A DNA stretch of 32,650 nucleotides, from positions 1-32,650 of the forward strand of contig JAGVYX010000009.1 of the NCBI GenBank assembly GCA_018303045.1, given 5' to 3'. A program made the position numbers and the translations under genes. This stretch comes from Candidatus Woesearchaeota archaeon. Lineage in GTDB: Archaea > Nanobdellota > Nanobdellia > Woesearchaeales > GW2011-AR9. Of the stretch, positions 1 to 9,404 are shown in pieces; positions within the stretch are counted from its first letter, which is position 1, and each line of letters starts with the position of its first letter. The notes below the pieces were generated by a model. It saw nothing but the letters and a program-made list of their open reading frames with translations. It did no database searches and had not been told where the DNA came from.

Positions 1-1239
1 GAAATGTTCTACTGGACGGGCGCGGGAAAAGCTCCTGATTTATTTGATCCGAAAGATAAGCACTGGGTGGAAATCTGGAATGACGTGTTTATGGCTTATG
101 ATCGGAAATCTGCCGGAAAATTAGAACTCTTGAAACAAAAAAATGTAGATACCGGGATGGGTATGGAGCGTACGGTAGCCGTTTTATCCGGGAAAAAAAG
201 CGCTTATGAAACGGAATTATTTCAGCCGATGATTAAGGTTATAGAAGAAATTGCCGGAATAAAGTATACCAAAAAAAAGAAAGAAATCAGGATTATTGCC
301 GATCATTTAAGAGCCGCGGCTTTTGTCTTGGGCGATGAAAATTATGTTGTTCCTTCCAATGTTGACCGAGGCTATATTTTAAGAAGACTAGTTAGAAGAG
401 CTATCAGATATGGAAAATTGATTGGCATTAAAGATCTATTTACAGCTAAAATTGCCGAACTGGTGATTAAAGAATATGGCGGCGGCTACCCGGAATTAAA
501 GAAAAATAAATCCAGAATTGTTGCAGAACTGCAGAAAGAAGAGGAGAAATTTGCTTCTACTTTGGAAAAAGGGCTGAAAGAATTTAATAAAATGGCTGCT
601 GAAAATGATCTTATTACCGGCAAAGATGCTTTTTTATTGTTTCAGTCGTATGGTTTTCCATTAGAGATGACGCAGGAATTGGCCTTGGAGCAGGACCTCA
701 CTGTGGATGAAGCAGTCTTTAAAGAAGAATTTGAAAAACATCAGGCGTTATCGAGAACGGCGGCGGCCGGCAAATTTAAGGGCGGCCTTTCCGATAATTC
801 TCCAATTGTAACGAGAATGCATACCGCTACGCACTTGTTAAATGAAGCCCTGCGCCGGGTTATTGATCCCAGAATAAAACAGCGGGGCAGCAATATTACT
901 CCGGAACGGCTGAGGTTTGATTTTAGTTTTGACCGAAAACTAACCAGCGAAGAAATTCAAGCGGTGGAAGATGAAGTTAATCGGGTAATTCAGTCGGGGC
1001 TGGAAGTAACCCGGGAGGAAATGTCTAAAGATGAAGCCATGCAGCTGGGAGCGCAGATGGAATTTGGCGCTAAATATCCGGACCGCGTTTCGGTCTATTT
1101 TATTGGCGATTATTCCAAAGAATTTTGCGGCGGGCCGCATGTAAGGAACACCAACGAGATGGGCAGGTTTAAAATTATTAAGGAAGAAAGTTCTGCCGCC
1201 GGCGTGAGAAGAATTAAAGCAGTAATGGGAGAAGAATAA
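1..1239 (+). CDS. alaS: Alanyl-tRNA synthetase, 3' part (5' end outside window); ends after the editing domain
   Basis: Open from base 1; DTGMGMERTVAVLSG, RIIADHLRAAAFVLGD, NVDRGYILRRLVRRAIRYG, HTATHLLNEALR and FCGGPHVRNTNEMGRFKIIKEESSAAGVRRIKAV are AlaRS signatures. Confidence 0.95.
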   Translation, partial: EMFYWTGAGKAPDLFDPKDKHWVEIWNDVFMAYDRKSAGKLELLKQKNVDTGMGMERTVAVLSGKKSAYETELFQPMIKVIEEIAGIKYTKKKKEIRIIADHLRAAAFVLGDENYVVPSNVDRGYILRRLVRRAIRYGKLIGIKDLFTAKIAELVIKEYGGGYPELKKNKSRIVAELQKEEEKFASTLEKGLKEFNKMAAENDLITGKDAFLLFQSYGFPLEMTQELALEQDLTVDEAVFKEEFEKHQALSRTAAAGKFKGGLSDNSPIVTRMHTATHLLNEALRRVIDPRIKQRGSNITPERLRFDFSFDRKLTSEEIQAVEDEVNRVIQSGLEVTREEMSKDEAMQLGAQMEFGAKYPDRVSVYFIGDYSKEFCGGPHVRNTNEMGRFKIIKEESSAAGVRRIKAVMGEE

Positions 1240-1372
1240 AAATTAAAAAAAACAGTGCAGATTCTAGGAATTTTCTCTTTCGTCAGGAATAATATCATTC
1301 TGGAAGTTTTAGGCCCTTTACTGGAAAAATATCTTCTTTAATTTCACAACAAATTTAAATAACTTCAACTTA

Positions 1373-1666
1373 TTGAGTTTAATGATTCCTAAAGATATTG
1401 TAAACAAAATTATTTCTGAGGATCTGCAGTTGGCCGGGGAAGCTGTTGATAATCCTACTTGGGATGAAACGGCTTTAGGAATCGAAGCTCGCGTGGGCAA
1501 TATCCTTCTAAGGGTTTATGATCGGGCTAACAAAGAAGCTGCCAGAAGGGAGTCGGGAATTATTGAATTAGGTTACGGCCTTAAACCAGGACAATCAACA
1601 GGAAGTTCCGGATACAACGGGAATCTTCGCTGGTATACCATTATAAGCAATAGAATAAATAACTGA
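1373..1666 (+). CDS. Hypothetical short ORF (uncertain)
   Basis: 97-aa ORF in the alaS-tRNA gap; no recognised family. Confidence 0.25.
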   Translation: MSLMIPKDIVNKIISEDLQLAGEAVDNPTWDETALGIEARVGNILLRVYDRANKEAARRESGIIELGYGLKPGQSTGSSGYNGNLRWYTIISNRINN

Positions 1667-1855
1667 GATGCCTTTTTTCTGTGAAATTTGCCAACGAGGA
1701 ATAGCCCTTAACAATTGATCCGTAAATTTGGCTTTGGTCGTATTCTGCCAGCGAGGAAAAGTTCGCGTCAGCAGGAGGATCTTCCTGACGGAAAAGATCT
1801 GCTTCAAATAGCTTAATTCTGGCATTAAGGTGATCTTACAGATTCATAATAAAAA

Positions 1856-1962
1856 TGCGGTAGCCGAGATTTGAACTCGGGTCACAGCCTGTTTACAAAA
1901 TTTGGCAAGGCCGCATAAAGGTCGGATGGCTATTAATCCCCTAACCACTATACTACTACCGC
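1856..1962 (-). tRNA. tRNA-Gly(GCC) with two introns (about 23 nt in the D-arm, 12 nt at 37/38)
   Basis: Minus strand: acceptor GCGGTAG/CTACCGC+A, T-arm CCGAG-TTCAAAT-CTCGG, anticodon stem CGGCC/GGCTG, loop TTGCCA^A; removing GGGATTAATAGCCATCCGACCTT and AATTTTGTAAAC leaves 72 nt. Confidence 0.88.
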
Positions 1963-2103
1963 GTTATAGTTTCTGATTTAGAAGACTACTTTATTAAGAT
2001 TTTGGTAATTTTCAGTTTATAGTAACGGGCATTAATCTTTAGGCAATTATTAACAGTTAAGGTACACAAAGAATGTCAAAAATAAATTAAAAAATAAAAA
2101 AAA

Positions 2104-2460
2104 TTAAGCTTTGGCTAAGCTAAACACTGATTTTAGGGCAACGATAATGGTTGCTGGAACAAACAGGGTTAAAATTCCTCTCAAAATGTTTCCGATAACT
2201 GGTGCTACTGCATCGAAAACTCCTGCTTCTACTCCTAAAAAGGAGATCAGCGCTAAAACTGTTCCGCCAGTCAGGAATGCTCCTGTTTCATCATGGGTTA
2301 CGTTTAGTAATCCAACTACAATACCTAATAGGAATACAATCCACAGCATTGTTGCCTGGTAGGGTCCAGTTAAGCCTAACCCCAGAAGCACTGCCAGAAC
2401 TAATCCTACTAAGAAAGACCAACTTCCCACCAAACTGGCTCCGTTAAATCCTTTTTTCAC
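2104..2460 (-). CDS. Small hydrophobic multi-TM membrane protein, unknown function
   Basis: 118 aa, several hydrophobic segments; preceded by SD-like GAGGTGAT on the minus strand. Confidence 0.8.
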   Translation of the reverse strand: MKKGFNGASLVGSWSFLVGLVLAVLLGLGLTGPYQATMLWIVFLLGIVVGLLNVTHDETGAFLTGGTVLALISFLGVEAGVFDAVAPVIGNILRGILTLFVPATIIVALKSVFSLAKA

Positions 2461-2651
2461 TTACTATCACCTCTTTTTTTATGCGCATAAAGGGAAAGAT
2501 ATCCCTTGCTGATATCATGTCGCCATAATACCTTATAGTAAGTAAATTTTTTTAGTTTAAAAGCCTTTTGGTGGGGTTAAAGGATTTTCTTTAAATTTTT
2601 CCCGAAACAGACAGAAACTTTAATAAGTAAAACTCATCTTCGTCGGCTAAT

Positions 2652-2805
2652 CCCTCCATAGTTCAGCGGTAGAACGCTCGGCTGTAGCATATGCTTTTGA
2701 TTTGTCTTGGAGACTGTAATGATAAAGTATCAGCCGTTACCGAGAGATCCCCGGCAAACTTTGACTTAAGGCGGAGTTTGGGGAATTCAAATCCGGGTGG
2801 GGGGA
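2652..2805 (+). tRNA. tRNA-Tyr(GUA) with two introns (51 nt in the anticodon loop, 31 nt at the T-stem/T-loop junction)
   Basis: Acceptor CCCTCCA/TGGGGGG+A, D-stem GTTC/GAAC, anticodon stem CTCGG/CCGAG with CTGTA, T-arm CCCGG|CAAACTTTGACTTAAGGCGGAGTTTGGGGAA|TTCAAAT-CCGGG; 72 nt after intron removal. Confidence 0.9.
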
Positions 2806-3044
2806 CTTTTTTTTTCATAAATTATTTTCCATAAGTTAAACAGATTAAACAGCTTAAGTCTAAACAGCTTAAGTCTAGAAATTCTTTAGAAGATAAATTA
2901 AAATAAGTTCTCGCGCGGGCTATTTTACTCCGCAGTCCTCAAAAAATTCGATAAATTTATAAACAAACCGCGGTTTTAATCAGAAAATGGTCGGCTATTC
3001 TCTACATTTAATGTTATTATGTAGATGGTAGGCTATCTAATGAT

Positions 3045-3174
3045 GCCCTGGTAGTGTAGTTCGGCCTAGCACGGAGCCCTGTCACGGCTGGGAATCGCCA
3101 AAGTAAGGCTTCGACCCGGGTTCAAAGTGGTGTGGAATGGATAATTACATGTCAGGAATGTCCCGGCCAGGGCG
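3045..3174 (+). tRNA. tRNA-Asp(GUC) with two introns (about 21 nt in the 3' anticodon stem, about 34 nt in the T-loop)
   Basis: Acceptor GCCCTGG/CCAGGGC+G, D-stem GTGT/GCAC, loop CTGTCAC, T-arm CCGGG-TTCAAA|...|T-CCCGG; 75 nt after removal. Confidence 0.87.
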
Positions 3175-3188
3175 TTTATATTTCCCAG

Positions 3189-3312
3189 GGGCCGGTAGCT
3201 CAGCTTGGTAGAGCGCTTGACTTTTAAGTCAGGAAGGCATCGCAAATAAGAAATTTGCCGCTTCTTTACTGAAGCTATCAAGCGGTCGCGAGTTCAAATC
3301 TCGTCCGGCCCG
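3189..3312 (+). tRNA. tRNA-Lys(UUU) with one 50-nt anticodon-loop intron
   Basis: Acceptor GGGCCGG/CCGGCCC+G, D-stem GCTC/GAGC, anticodon stem CTTGA/TCAAG with CTTTTA, T-arm GCGAG-TTCAAAT-CTCGT; 74 nt after removal. Confidence 0.92.
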
Positions 3313-3329
3313 CTCACAATTATTAAAAA

Positions 3330-3560
3330 ATGGACATCAGCAAACATCTATTGGTACCTAAACATACGAAGTTATCTGATGTAGATAAGAAAAAGGTATT
3401 TGATAAATATTCCGTTACCGTTAAGGAATTGCCTAAAATTATGAAAGACGATCCCGCCATCCATGCGCTTAATTCTAAAGTGGGAGATGTAATTATGATT
3501 GAACGGGAAAGCAAAACCGCCGGCAGAGCGATCTATTATCGGGTGGTAATTGATGGTTAA
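3330..3560 (+). CDS. rpoH: DNA-directed RNA polymerase subunit H (RPB5 C-terminal-like)
   Basis: 76 aa, KHLLVPKHTKLSD... and GRAIYYRVV; first gene of the archaeal RNAP operon. Confidence 0.95.
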   Translation: MDISKHLLVPKHTKLSDVDKKKVFDKYSVTVKELPKIMKDDPAIHALNSKVGDVIMIERESKTAGRAIYYRVVIDG

Positions 3561-4959
3561 TAATCTGGCTCAAGACCGGTCAATCCTCATCAAGAAATAT
3601 TTTGAAGAGAAGAAATTTGTCGACAGCAATATTCAGTCTTTTAATAATCTGTTAGAGCAGGGGCTGCAGGAAGTTATTGAAGAAAATAAGGAAGCAGAGC
3701 CAGCCATTATTCCCCATAACATTGAGAAATTTAAAATCCGCTTTGGCCGGATTACTATTGGAAAACCGGAAATCATCGAAGCCGACGGCAGCAAGCGGCC
3801 AATTTATCCAATGGAAGCCCGGCTGAGAAAAATTTCTTATCATGCTCCTATCTTTCTGGAAGTCAGCTCTTATGTTAACGATGTGCAGAGAGAGAATTTC
3901 GTCGCTGAAATTGGGAAAATGCCCATCATGCTAAAAAGCAAGCATTGCAATTTAAATAATTTAAATCGCGAAGAATTAATCAAGCGCGGGGAAGATGCCA
4001 CTGACCCTGGAGGGTATTTTATCATTAATGGAACGGAGAGAGTAATTGTCAATGTTGAAGATTTAGCTGCAAATAATTTTGTAGTGGAAAGGGCTAAAGA
4101 AGGAACTTGCTCGGGACGATATTTTGCGGCTAAAGGTTCTTATAAAATTCCACATTCGTTGGAAAAGAAGAAAGACGGCCTGTATTATCTAACTTTCACC
4201 AGAGTTAAGCAAATGCCCCTGATTATTGTCCTTAAGGCATTGTTTATTGACATCAAGACGCAGGAAGAGGCTGTTGATTATATTGCTAAGAGAATTGGCA
4301 TAGCCCAGGTTAGAGAAATTCGGATGGAACGGACTAAAGAAATCTTGGACAAGTATTTGTTGCCAAATGTGGGGGTTGATTCCAGCGCAGCTTCCGAAAA
4401 AGCCAAAAATTTATGCAAGATGCTGAAGAAATTAATTGATGTGGATAATCATGATCGTGAAGCCGACGATAAAGACCACTACATGAATAAGCGGATTAGG
4501 ATGGCTGGAGATCTATTGCTGGATTTGTTCAGAGTTAATTTTAAAGTTTTAGTTGGAGATATTTTATATAATTTCCAGAGGATCATTAAGAGGGGAAAAC
4601 TGCCGTCCATCAGAGTTATAATCAGGGATAAATTATTAACTTCCAGATTATATTCCGCTATGGCTACAGGAGAATGGGTCGGCGGCCGACAGGGAGTTTC
4701 CCAGCGGATGAGCCGGACTAACTTTTTAGACATGGTCTCTCATTTGCAAAGAATTGCCAGCCCTCTTTCCACTTCACAGGAAAATTTTGAAGCCAGGGCT
4801 TTGCATTGCACCCATCTGGGAAGGCTTTGCCCGATTGAAACTCCGGAAGGGACTAACATCGGCTTAAGAAAGAATTTGGCGATGCTTTGTTCCTTGTCGC
4901 AAAATGTATCTGAAGAAGAAGTGATAGAAAAAATAAAGGCCATCTGGCCGAATCAATAA
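3550..4959 (+). CDS. rpoB2: DNA-directed RNA polymerase subunit B''
   Basis: GGYFIINGTERVIV, GRLCPIETPEGTNIGLRKNLA; overlaps rpoH. Confidence 0.97.
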   Translation: MMVNNLAQDRSILIKKYFEEKKFVDSNIQSFNNLLEQGLQEVIEENKEAEPAIIPHNIEKFKIRFGRITIGKPEIIEADGSKRPIYPMEARLRKISYHAPIFLEVSSYVNDVQRENFVAEIGKMPIMLKSKHCNLNNLNREELIKRGEDATDPGGYFIINGTERVIVNVEDLAANNFVVERAKEGTCSGRYFAAKGSYKIPHSLEKKKDGLYYLTFTRVKQMPLIIVLKALFIDIKTQEEAVDYIAKRIGIAQVREIRMERTKEILDKYLLPNVGVDSSAASEKAKNLCKMLKKLIDVDNHDREADDKDHYMNKRIRMAGDLLLDLFRVNFKVLVGDILYNFQRIIKRGKLPSIRVIIRDKLLTSRLYSAMATGEWVGGRQGVSQRMSRTNFLDMVSHLQRIASPLSTSQENFEARALHCTHLGRLCPIETPEGTNIGLRKNLAMLCSLSQNVSEEEVIEKIKAIWPNQ

Positions 4960-4962
4960 AAT

Positions 4963-6768
4963 ATGGCGGACTTATACATCAACTCTAAATACCTTGGACC
5001 TGTTGAAAATGACCAGCAGTTTGTAGCCGAATTTAAAGACTTAAGGCGTAAAAGTTCCCTGCCGGAAGATGTTAATATTTATCATGACCACGAAACTAAA
5101 GACATTTATATTTTAACTGATGAAGGAAGAGCCAGAAGGCCGCTGATTATTGTTAAAGATGGAAAACCGCTGCTGACTGACAAGCATCTGGAGCAGCTTA
5201 AAAATGGCGAAATAACCTGGGTGGATTTAGTCCGGCAGGGAGTAATCGAATATTTAGACGCGGCGGAAGAAGAAAATGCTCTCGTAGCTTATACTCCGGA
5301 AGAATTAACCGGCCAGCATACTCATTTGGAAATTACGATGGGCTCAATGTGCGGGATTACTACTTCCCTGGTGCCGTTTTCGAATCGGGCGCCTTCTTCC
5401 AGGGTGATCATTGGCAGCAAGAACCAGAAACAAGCATTAGGATTTTATGCTGCTAATTATTATTTAAGAATGGACATGGATGCTAATCTGCTGCATTATC
5501 CGCAACTGCCAATTGTTAAGACTAAGATTCACGACGTAACTGGTTATGAAGAGCATCCTTCGGGGCAGAACATGGTTGTTGCCGTGATGTGTTATGACGG
5601 GTATAACATGGAAGACGGAGTTATTCTGAATAAAGCATCAGTGGAGCGCGGTTTAGCTCGAAGCACCTATTTCCGGCCAGTTAGTGCTGAAGAGTTAAGG
5701 TATTCCGGGGGCTTAGTTGATGAAGTGTCTATTCCAGACAAAGATGTTAAAGGCTACCGCAGCGAGCATGATTATCGCTTCTTGGAAGAAGATGGGATAA
5801 TTTATCCCGAATCCAAAGTTAATGAAGGCGATGTAATTATTGGCAGAACCAGCCCTCCGCGCTTTTTAAGCAGTTTAGATGAATATAATTTATCGGCAGC
5901 TATCAGAAGAGAAAGTTCTATTGCTCTTAAGCATGGCGAGAAAGGAGTGGCTGATTTTGTAGTGATTACTGAAAATGAAGAAGGCAATAAGTTAATTCAG
6001 GTCCGGTTAAGAGAAGAAAGAGTTCCAGAAATTGGAGACAAATTCACCAGTCGCCACGGGCAAAAAGGCGTAACGGGAATTTTAATCCCTCCTCAGGACA
6101 TACCTTTTTCGACTAGGGGAATTGTGCCGGACTTAATTTTCACTCCCCACGGCGTTTCTTCAAGAATGACCATCTCGCACCTGATGGAATTGATCGGCGG
6201 CAAAGTAGGGGCCTTAAGCGGCCGCTTTGTGGATGGAACGCTGTTTGAAGCCGAAGATGAAACCAGCTTGCGGGAAGAATTATTACAGTTAGGCTTCCGC
6301 GATGATGGAACGGAAATCTTTTTTGACGGCCGAACCGGAAAGCAAATGCTGGCGAATATTTTTGTTGGCAACATGTACTACTTAAGGTTGCGGCACATGG
6401 TAGCTAACAAAATGCAGTCCAGAGCTCGCGGCCCAATTCAATTGCTGACGAGGCAGCCTACCGAAGGCAAAGCTAAAGAGGGGGGATTGCGGCTGGGAGA
6501 AATGGAAAAAGATACGTTCATTGCTCATGGGGCTTCATTATTGCTGAAAGAACGGTTTGATTCGGATAAAGTGGTAATTCCCGTCTGCAATGAATCCGGC
6601 TTAATGGGGTACTATGACTTAAGAAAAAACGGCAAGGCGATCTCGCCCTTACATGGCGAAGACGCTAAAGTTTCCAACATTGAAATGAGCTATGCGTTTA
6701 AACTATTGTTGGATGAATTCAGAAGCTTGGGGATTTATTCAAAGTTAAATTTAATAAATAAATATTGA
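4963..6768 (+). CDS. rpoB1: DNA-directed RNA polymerase subunit B'
   Basis: GYNMEDGVILNKASVERGLARS, GDKFTSRHGQKGVTG, GGLRLGEMEKDTFIAHGA. Confidence 0.97.
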   Translation: MADLYINSKYLGPVENDQQFVAEFKDLRRKSSLPEDVNIYHDHETKDIYILTDEGRARRPLIIVKDGKPLLTDKHLEQLKNGEITWVDLVRQGVIEYLDAAEEENALVAYTPEELTGQHTHLEITMGSMCGITTSLVPFSNRAPSSRVIIGSKNQKQALGFYAANYYLRMDMDANLLHYPQLPIVKTKIHDVTGYEEHPSGQNMVVAVMCYDGYNMEDGVILNKASVERGLARSTYFRPVSAEELRYSGGLVDEVSIPDKDVKGYRSEHDYRFLEEDGIIYPESKVNEGDVIIGRTSPPRFLSSLDEYNLSAAIRRESSIALKHGEKGVADFVVITENEEGNKLIQVRLREERVPEIGDKFTSRHGQKGVTGILIPPQDIPFSTRGIVPDLIFTPHGVSSRMTISHLMELIGGKVGALSGRFVDGTLFEAEDETSLREELLQLGFRDDGTEIFFDGRTGKQMLANIFVGNMYYLRLRHMVANKMQSRARGPIQLLTRQPTEGKAKEGGLRLGEMEKDTFIAHGASLLLKERFDSDKVVIPVCNESGLMGYYDLRKNGKAISPLHGEDAKVSNIEMSYAFKLLLDEFRSLGIYSKLNLINKY

Positions 6769-6823
6769 TGATAATTAAAATGGAAAAAATAAAAAATATT
6801 GCTTCTAAATTGATGGTGATTTC

Positions 6824-9394
6824 ATGAGACACCAAGTTAACGAAAAAATTGAAAGCATCACCTTCGGAATCTTTTCGCCAAAGCAGATTGTAGCCGCTTC
6901 TACAGCTAAAGTGGTTACCCCGGAATTGTATGACCGTGAAGGCTATCCGGTGGACGGCGGATTAATGGACCTGCGCCTGGGTGTAATTGATCCCGGGCTG
7001 CGCTGTAAAACCTGTGGGCAGAAGCTAAAAGAATGCCCCGGGCATTTTGGCTATATTGAATTAGCCAGGCCGGTAATTCATATTCATTTTGTAAAGCAAA
7101 TTTTAGACTTGTTAAAATTAACCTGCAAATCCTGCGCTCGCGTATTAATTCCAGATGAAAACTTAAAGAAATATTTCGGCATCCTGGAAAAGGTCGGCAG
7201 GGAGGAAGGATTTGAAGCGCGAAGGAAGAAAATAAAAGCCATCGTTAATAAGTACAAAGTTAAGGAAAAATGCCCTCACTGCAACACGGCTCAGGATAAA
7301 ATTAAATTGGATAAGCCTTACACCGTTTATGAGAATGAAGTTCGATTAAGCCCGATAGAAATCAGGGCCAGATTAGAAAAAATATCTAATGATGACCTGG
7401 AAACGTTTGGGTTCAAATCGGGGAATTTCAGGCCGGAATGGCTGATCATTACCGTTATGCAGATCCCGCCGGTAACGATGAGGCCCAGCATAACCCTGGA
7501 GTCTGGCGAGCGCAGTGAAGACGATTTGACCCATAAATTGGGAGATATCGTCAGAATCAATCAGCGGCTATTTGAAAATATTAATGCCGGAGCGCCGGAA
7601 GTAATCATTGAGGATTTATGGGACTTGCTGCAGTATCATATCACTACTTTTTTTAATAATGAAGTTCCTCAATTGCCTCCAGCCCGCCATCGCGGCGGGC
7701 AGATTCTGAAAACTCTAGCCACCAGAATCAGCAGCAAGGATGGAAGAATCAGGCATAATCTAGCCGGTAAAAGAACCGATTTCTCTGCCAGAACGGTAAT
7801 CAGCCCGGATCCGTTAATAAGTTTAAATGAAGTAGGCGTTCCTTTTAGCATGGCCATGGTGCTTACCGTGCCTGAACGAGTTACGGAATGGAATATCGAA
7901 TATTTAAAAAAATATATTGCTAATGGAAGCAAGGTTTATCCGGGAGCTAATTATACCCTTAAATCGGACGGCCGAAGAAAAACCATTACTGAGGAAACCA
8001 AAGCGGAGATTTTGGAAGAATTAGAGCCGGGATTCATTGTGGAGCGGCACTTGATTGATGGCGATATCGCTCTATTCAACCGGCAGCCATCGCTGCACCG
8101 GATGAGCATGATGTGCCATCGGGTTAAAGTTCTTCCCGGGATGACTTTCCGCTTAAATCCAGCGGTCTGCAATCCTTATAACGCTGATTTTGACGGCGAT
8201 GAAATGAACCTGCATATTCCGCAGACTGAAGAAGCCCGCGCTGAAGCTCAAGTATTAATGCTGGTGGAAACGCAAATTATCAGCCCTCGCTATGGGTTAA
8301 GCGTAGTAGGCTGCATTCAGGATGGAATTACCGGCAATTACCTTTTAACTAAAGAGCTGGTCTTAACTAGGAATGAGGCTGTTGATCTGCTTTATTCCTC
8401 AGGGGTAGATGATTTGTCGGCTTTGCCTAACAAGGAAAAGATTGATGGCAAGGAAGTTTTCTCGGTGTTATTGCCGGAAGACTTTAATTTTGTGGGAAAG
8501 GATAAAAGCGGCAATGATGTAAAAATCGTTAATGGGCAGTTAAAGTCTGGATGCATGGATAAAGCAAATTTAGGGCAGGAAAGCGGATTGATGCTGAGAA
8601 ACATTTATGAAAAGTACGGCCCGACATTTACTTCCGGCTTGCTGGGTAAAATTTCTAAACTGGGAATTACGGTGTTATCTAGAAGAGGATTTTCCATTGG
8701 GCTGGCGGATATGGACTTAGAAGAAGGAGCCAATGAAGAAATAAAAGAAGTTATTGCCAAGGCTGAAGAAGAGGTAAATCAGTTAATTAATTCCTACAAT
8801 CAAGGCAAGCTGGAATCCCTGCCTGGCAGAACGGTAGCTGAAACTTTAGAGTTAAGAATCCTGGAATCATTAAACAAAGCCCGCAACAAAAGCGGCACTA
8901 TAGCCATGAAGCAAGTTAGAGACAGCGCAGCCTTGATTATGGCTAAATGCGGCGCCAGAGGCAATCCTTTAAATATTGCTCAAATGACAGCTATTGTTGG
9001 GCAGCAGGCGTTGCGGGGCAAGAGAATTGAGAGCGGGTACCGCAGCCGGACCCTGCCTTATTTTAAGCCCAATGATCTAAGCCCTAAAGCCAGGGGGTTT
9101 ATTAAAAGCAATTTCAAGGAAGGATTAAAGCCGCATGAATTCTTCTTTGGAGCCATGACTGGAAGAGACGCCTTAATGGACACGGCATTGCGTACGCCTA
9201 AATCCGGATACCTTTACCGAAGGCTGTCTAATGCCATGCAGGATTTAAAAGTGGAATATGATGGCACGGTCAGAGATGCCAGCCGGAAAATTGTCCAGTT
9301 TTTGTATGGCGAAGATGGCTTGGACGTTTCCAAGACAGAGAATGGCGCGCTGGATATTAAAAAAATAATTCAACAAGTCCTAGGAGCCAAATAA
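6824..9394 (+). CDS. rpoA1: DNA-directed RNA polymerase subunit A'
   Basis: [15 protein letters not shown] catalytic motif, CxxC zinc sites, [20 protein letters not shown]. Confidence 0.98.
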   Translation: MRHQVNEKIESITFGIFSPKQIVAASTAKVVTPELYDREGYPVDGGLMDLRLGVIDPGLRCKTCGQKLKECPGHFGYIELARPVIHIHFVKQILDLLKLTCKSCARVLIPDENLKKYFGILEKVGREEGFEARRKKIKAIVNKYKVKEKCPHCNTAQDKIKLDKPYTVYENEVRLSPIEIRARLEKISNDDLETFGFKSGNFRPEWLIITVMQIPPVTMRPSITLESGERSEDDLTHKLGDIVRINQRLFENINAGAPEVIIEDLWDLLQYHITTFFNNEVPQLPPARHRGGQILKTLATRISSKDGRIRHNLAGKRTDFSARTVISPDPLISLNEVGVPFSMAMVLTVPERVTEWNIEYLKKYIANGSKVYPGANYTLKSDGRRKTITEETKAEILEELEPGFIVERHLIDGDIALFNRQPSLHRMSMMCHRVKVLPGMTFRLNPAVCNPYNADFDGDEMNLHIPQTEEARAEAQVLMLVETQIISPRYGLSVVGCIQDGITGNYLLTKELVLTRNEAVDLLYSSGVDDLSALPNKEKIDGKEVFSVLLPEDFNFVGKDKSGNDVKIVNGQLKSGCMDKANLGQESGLMLRNIYEKYGPTFTSGLLGKISKLGITVLSRRGFSIGLADMDLEEGANEEIKEVIAKAEEEVNQLINSYNQGKLESLPGRTVAETLELRILESLNKARNKSGTIAMKQVRDSAALIMAKCGARGNPLNIAQMTAIVGQQALRGKRIESGYRSRTLPYFKPNDLSPKARGFIKSNFKEGLKPHEFFFGAMTGRDALMDTALRTPKSGYLYRRLSNAMQDLKVEYDGTVRDASRKIVQFLYGEDGLDVSKTENGALDIKKIIQQVLGAK

Positions 9395-9404
9395 TGGTGA
9401 GCCA

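Noticed and set aside
1667-1822. Reading MPFFCEICQRGIALNN*SVN...GKVRVSRRIFLTEKICFK* looked faintly like a zinc-ribbon (L28-like) protein
   Set aside because: In-frame TGA and TAG, weak similarity by eye, and L28 is not expected in archaea; at most a decayed fragment
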